Assembly (NCBI GenBank): GCA_900540545.1
Contig: UQGJ01000037.1
Location: forward strand, 1-23,931
Reading direction: 5' to 3'
Source: an uncultured Eubacteriales bacterium
Lineage (GTDB): Bacteria; Bacillota; Clostridia; Oscillospirales; Oscillospiraceae
Length of the DNA: 23,931 bases
The position numbers and the translations under genes were made by a program. Each line of letters starts with the position of its first letter. Positions within the stretch are counted from its first letter, which is position 1. Positions 20,809-23,931 of the stretch are shown piece by piece. The notes below the pieces were generated by a model that ran no database searches, had not been told where the DNA came from, and saw nothing but the letters and a program-made list of their open reading frames with translations.

Positions 20809-22206
20809 TCACTTCACCACGACTCGAATCGGCTCCTCCAGCTCCGTCCCCCTGGAATACCGCATGCCCAGCTCCACGGTGTCCCACGGGTAGTCCGGCA
20901 GGGTAAATTCCTCGCTGCGGTAGCCCTCCGGCACCGGGAGGTAGTCCTCCCCGCCCAGCCAGACCTGGTCCGACTGGGTGGAACTCATGGAGTGGAAGCT
21001 GTGTTCTTCCCCTTCCGGGTCCCAATAGTTCCAGTTGGAGATGTTGTGGCTGTCTTCGCCGAACAGGACCACCACCACGTCGGCCCCCCGCCTGCGGGCG
21101 GTGCCGAACAGCGCCCCTTCCGGCATGGGGTCCAAAGCCCGGTCCCGGCCGATGTCCACCGTGACCCGCTGCCGGTCCAGGTCCAGCCACTCCATCCCCG
21201 TGAGGCAGAGCGTCAGATGTTCTGCCCGGTCAAAATAGGGACTCTCCAGATAGTACACCGTGGAGCCGGTCTCATTCCCGGAGGAAATCAGGGTGGAGCC
21301 GTCCCGGCGGCTGCCGGAGGCGTAGCGGTTGCCCCGGTCGTCCTCCAGGTAGAAGTCCAGGCCGACCAGCTTGGCGGTGTTGTCCGGGTCTGCGGCCACG
21401 GACAGCCGGGCGTGGGTGGGGTAGATGGTCAGGGTCTGGAAGTGGAACTGCTGGCCCTCCAACGTGACCCACCGGTCCATCTCCACCGTCTCGCCGGGGG
21501 CGGTAAAGCGCGGGTCCAGTGCCAAATCAAAGGTGAAGGCGGCCACCGGGTCCGGCTCCTCGAACCGCCCCAAATCCCCCCGCTCCGTCTCCGCCATGGG
21601 TACGGGGGCTTCCGCCCGGATGGGGTCGTCGCGGTCGATGACCTTGCAGGTCAGGCGAACTGCGGGCGGCATGGTCTCGGCGCGGGACAGGTCAATGAGG
21701 AAGCTGCCCAATTCTCCGCTCTGGGAAAAGCCGGTGCTGATGGAGGACAGCTCGTCCAACTCGCCGCCCTCGCTGTCGGTGATGTAGGGATATACTTCAT
21801 AGCGGTGGGCCGCTCCGCTGACAGTGAAAAAGACGTTCATCTGGGTCTGGTCCACAATCATGTAGTCCAGCCGCAGCGTGACCCCGTTGGACGTCTGCTC
21901 CAGGTCCAGCCTCTGCACGAAGTCGTTCTCCACCGCCGCCTTCAGGCTGGGGGAGAGGGCCACGGCGGCGGCCAGCTCCCGCAGGACCGGCACCCGCCCG
22001 CAGGCCATGGCGAAGGGGGTGGAGCAGTTCACCAGCAGCACGAAGGCCGCCGCCACACCCCCGAGGGAGGCCACGGGGATGCCCAGCCATTTACCTGCTT
22101 TACTCCGCCGGACCCTGGCTCTGGCCCGGGCCACCGTCCCCTCCAGGGCGGCGGGGGTCTCGTTCAGGTCCCGGATGAGGTCCCAATATTCCGTGTTGCG
22201 GTTCAT
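20809..22206 (-). CDS. DUF4179-domain membrane protein, probable anti-sigma factor
   Basis: 465 residues. Short cytoplasmic N terminus (1-39: MNRNTEYWDLIRDLNETPAA, then an Arg-rich ARARARVRRSKAGK), one membrane helix (about 40-62), and a large extracytoplasmic beta-rich part. DUF4179-type sequence follows the helix (VPVLRELAAAVALSPSLKAA, VTLRLDYMIVDQTQMNVFF), and the C-terminal region resembles DUF5643-like beta domains. In Firmicutes this architecture is paired with ECF sigma factors and is taken to be the membrane anti-sigma partner. Its ATG overlaps the sigma stop by four bases (22203-22206), and GGAGG lies 7 bases upstream. The signal sensed is unknown. Confidence 0.82.
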   Translation of the reverse strand: MNRNTEYWDLIRDLNETPAALEGTVARARARVRRSKAGKWLGIPVASLGGVAAAFVLLVNCSTPFAMACGRVPVLRELAAAVALSPSLKAAVENDFVQRLDLEQTSNGVTLRLDYMIVDQTQMNVFFTVSGAAHRYEVYPYITDSEGGELDELSSISTGFSQSGELGSFLIDLSRAETMPPAVRLTCKVIDRDDPIRAEAPVPMAETERGDLGRFEEPDPVAAFTFDLALDPRFTAPGETVEMDRWVTLEGQQFHFQTLTIYPTHARLSVAADPDNTAKLVGLDFYLEDDRGNRYASGSRRDGSTLISSGNETGSTVYYLESPYFDRAEHLTLCLTGMEWLDLDRQRVTVDIGRDRALDPMPEGALFGTARRRGADVVVVLFGEDSHNISNWNYWDPEGEEHSFHSMSSTQSDQVWLGGEDYLPVPEGYRSEEFTLPDYPWDTVELGMRYSRGTELEEPIRVVVK

Positions 22207-22676
22207 GCGCCCACCTCCTCGTCGGTCAGCTCCAGGCGTAACAGTTGAAGGGCCTTCCTCTGACGGGTGACCGCCGTGCCCTGGGGGATGTCCAGGGCGG
22301 CGGCGGTCTCGGCCAGGGTCAGGCCGGTAAAATAGCGCAGGACGATGACGGCCCGCAGGGGTTCGGGCAGCCGGCCCACCGCGTCCTTCAGCGGCAGGGC
22401 ATCGAATTCCTCCTGGGCCGTCTCGGGCAGTTCCGCCATGGACACCTCCCGCTTCCGGCGGCGCAGCTCGGCGTTGCACACGTTGATGAGGATGCGGGTG
22501 AGCCAGGTGTCGAAAAACTCGGGCTGCCGCAGTTTTTTGCAGGCCCGCAGCCCCCGGTAGACGCACTCGTCCACTGCGTCCACGGCGTGGGCCTCGCCCC
22601 CCAGGTACAGCAGGGCGGTGCGGTAGAGCCGGCCCTTCAGCCCGTCGGCCCGCAGGGCAAATTCCGTTTCCGTCAA
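22203..22676 (-). CDS. ECF-type RNA polymerase sigma factor
   Basis: 157 residues. Sigma region 2 (about 30-75: DAVDECVYRGLRACKKLRQP then FFDTWLTRILINVCNAELRR) and region 4 (about 98-148: LPEPLRAVIVLRYFTGLTLA then ETAAALDIPQGTAVTRQRKA). It directs RNA polymerase to a small stress regulon. I choose the TTG at 22676 because AAGGGGGG precedes it by 7 bases, whereas the ATG at 22700 has no SD; the ATG would add eight residues. Coupled to its DUF4179 partner by a four-base overlap. The intergenic region with mutY carries overlapping divergent -10 boxes. Confidence 0.88.
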   Translation of the reverse strand: MTETEFALRADGLKGRLYRTALLYLGGEAHAVDAVDECVYRGLRACKKLRQPEFFDTWLTRILINVCNAELRRRKREVSMAELPETAQEEFDALPLKDAVGRLPEPLRAVIVLRYFTGLTLAETAAALDIPQGTAVTRQRKALQLLRLELTDEEVGA

Positions 22677-22725
22677 GGTCGGTCCCCCCTTTCTGCCCAT
22701 TAGATGATTTGGAGCGGCGTTTTGA

Positions 22726-22754
22726 TTGCGGGAAGAAAAAAATTATTATATAAT
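22726..22754 (+). promoter_or_regulatory. mutY promoter, -10 overlapping a divergent -10
   Basis: TTGCGG (22726-22731), 17-bp spacer, TATAAT (22749-22754). The palindrome ATTATATAAT (22745-22754) also offers a TATAAT on the minus strand (22750-22745) toward the sigma factor gene, but without a good -35. Confidence 0.65.
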
Positions 22755-22807
22755 AACACAAATCGCAAATCCACGGCGGCCGCCGTGCTATTGATTGGAG
22801 GCGCCCC

Positions 22808-23857
22808 TTGAACGAATTGGACCAACTTCCCATTCCGCTTCTGGAATGGTATCATGACAATAAGCGCACCCTGCCCTGGCGCTCGGACCCCACGCCCTAC
22901 AAGGTGCTGGTGTCGGAGGTCATGCTCCAGCAGACCAGGGTGGCGGCGGTGCTGGGCTACTTCGCCCGCTTTATGGACGAGCTGCCCACCGTCCGGGACC
23001 TGGCGGCGGTGCCGGAGGACCGGCTGATGAAGCTGTGGCAGGGCCTGGGCTACTACAACCGGGCCAGGAACCTGCAAAAGGCCGCCCGCCAGATCGTGGA
23101 CGAGTACGGCGGCGTGTTCCCCGACACCTACGAGGGGCTGCTGAAGCTCTCCGGCGTGGGGGAGTACACCGCCGGGGCCATCGCCTCCATCGCCTTCGGC
23201 GTGCCCGTGCCCGCCGTGGACGGCAACGTCCTGCGGGTGGTGGCCCGTATCACTGCCGACGAGGGCGACATCCTCAAGCCGGACACCAAGGCCCGGATGC
23301 GCGCCGCCCTCCAGTCCGTCCTGCCCAGGGACGCCGCCGGGGACTTCAACCAGGCCATGATGGAGCTGGGGGCCACGGTCTGCCTGCCCAACGGCGCGCC
23401 CCTGTGCGACCAGTGCCCCGCCCGGACCTTCTGCCGGGCCAGCCTGGAGGACCTCACCGCCCGGCTCCCCGTCAAGGCCCCCAAAAAGGCCAGAAGGGTG
23501 GAGGAGCGGACGGTGTTCCTCCTGTTCCACGACGGACAGGTGGCCCTCCGCCGCCGTCCGGGCAAGGGCCTGCTGGCCGGCCTGTGGGAGTACCCCAACG
23601 AGCAGGAGGCCGGCCCGGAGCAGCTGGAGCGGTGGGGCGTCACCCCTGTGACCCTGGACCGGGCGGGCATGGGCAAGCATATTTTCACCCATATCGAGTG
23701 GCATATGACCGCCCTGGCCGTGGAGACGGCGGGGGACGGGCTGCCAGAGGGGTGGGTCTGGGCCGACCGCGCCGGGCTGCGCCAGGACTACGCCGTTCCC
23801 AACGCCTTTCAGTCCTTCCAGCATATCGTGGAGACGCGGTTGGCGGCGGGGGGATGA
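22808..23857 (+). CDS. mutY: A/G-specific adenine glycosylase
   Basis: 349 residues. Endonuclease III-like core: LVSEVMLQQTRV with catalytic Glu37, WQGLGYYNRARNL, helix-hairpin-helix LSGVGEYTAGAIASIAFG (114-131) and catalytic Asp138 in VDGNVLRVV. Iron-sulfur loop with Cys192, 200, 203 and 209; the first spacing is seven residues instead of the usual six. C-terminal NUDIX-like 8-oxoG recognition domain (about 235-345). It removes adenine opposite 8-oxoguanine. TTG start with GGAGG 6 bases upstream. A block A hairpin follows the stop. Confidence 0.96.
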   Translation: MNELDQLPIPLLEWYHDNKRTLPWRSDPTPYKVLVSEVMLQQTRVAAVLGYFARFMDELPTVRDLAAVPEDRLMKLWQGLGYYNRARNLQKAARQIVDEYGGVFPDTYEGLLKLSGVGEYTAGAIASIAFGVPVPAVDGNVLRVVARITADEGDILKPDTKARMRAALQSVLPRDAAGDFNQAMMELGATVCLPNGAPLCDQCPARTFCRASLEDLTARLPVKAPKKARRVEERTVFLLFHDGQVALRRRPGKGLLAGLWEYPNEQEAGPEQLERWGVTPVTLDRAGMGKHIFTHIEWHMTALAVETAGDGLPEGWVWADRAGLRQDYAVPNAFQSFQHIVETRLAAGG

Positions 23858-23889
23858 GGTTCCGCCGGTGGGCGTGGCCTCCGGCGGGG

Positions 23890-23931
23890 GTCCCCTTTCT
23901 CGTTTGAGAAAGGGGACGGAAAGAAAACCAG
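23890..23931 (+). repeat. Block A hairpin, copy 3 (after mutY; runs off the window)
   Basis: A 12-bp stem GTCCCCTTTCTC/GAGAAAGGGGAC with loop GTTT (23890-23917), preceded by CCTCCGGCGGGGG and followed by GGAAAGAAAACCAG, as in copy 2. The rest of the element probably continues beyond the window. Confidence 0.88.

Noticed and set aside
22207..22833. Fusion of the DUF4179 protein with upstream sequence in one 674-codon frame
   Set aside because: The upstream part is an out-of-frame reading of the sigma factor gene; the ATG at 22206 with an SD and four-base overlap is the natural start.
1..23931. CRISPR array, tRNA, rRNA, transposase or phage genes
   Set aside because: No regularly spaced repeats, cloverleaf with CCA-type ends, rRNA stretches or integrase/transposase motifs were seen on reading both strands.

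Overview
This looks like a piece of chromosome from a GC-rich, spore-forming Clostridia member, most like the Oscillospiraceae (Flavonifractor/Pseudoflavonifractor-type). The reasons are strong third-position GC bias, Firmicutes Shine-Dalgarno (SD) sequences, a spore cortex-lytic enzyme gene, a DUF4179 anti-sigma partner, and families common in Clostridia (DUF3842, DUF3795, TIGR04002-like ECF S components). This placement comes from gene content and style only; no database was searched. I found no phage, transposase, CRISPR array, rRNA or tRNA.

Layout. 1-1061: the end of a PepSY-domain protein, then an ECF-type membrane protein. 1119-4612 (minus): a tight five-gene operon of exonuclease III, a DUF3795 protein, an SseB-family protein, a nitrobindin/DUF1579-like protein and an MBL-fold hydrolase. 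It diverges from an AT-rich alkC-type glycosylase gene at 4819-5925, the one gene whose base composition looks foreign. 6070-8234 (minus): a glycolipid glycosyltransferase and an overlapping UPF0104 flippase-like protein, preceded by a phosphopantetheinyl transferase gene (8350-8856). 9050-11917: an OmpR-type response regulator and a multi-pass histidine kinase, then a thioredoxin reductase (11976-12875). 13478-14934 (minus): a DUF3842 gene overlapping a uridine-kinase-like gene. 15162-16573: queT behind a structured leader, then galU. 17110-18203: a small membrane protein and sleB, divergent. 18278-20655 (minus): a GT-C type membrane protein and the rpsF-ssb-rpsR operon. 20809-22676 (minus): an ECF sigma factor with its DUF4179 partner. 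22808-23857: mutY.

The most interesting signals are outside the genes. (a) A composite family of hairpin repeats occurs four times, each copy lying in the sense direction just after a stop codon (trxB, the kinase, galU, mutY). The stems show paired base changes between copies, and two copies are followed by or joined to a 197-bp block that aligns without gaps. (b) CTTAA direct repeats with an 11-bp period lie in front of both the two-component operon and the glycolipid operon, at the same distance from each putative -10 box, which suggests one regulon. (c) The queT leader is a multi-hairpin RNA, likely a preQ1-type riboswitch. (d) The terminator behind the kinase gene contains the SD of trxB in its 3' arm and a -10-like box in its loop. 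(e) A 21-bp palindrome sits on the xth operon promoter, facing alkC.

A plausible reading is that the two-component system senses envelope state and controls glycolipid synthesis, with galU supplying UDP-glucose. The DNA-repair genes (xth, alkC, mutY, ssb) are spread through the window rather than forming one cluster.
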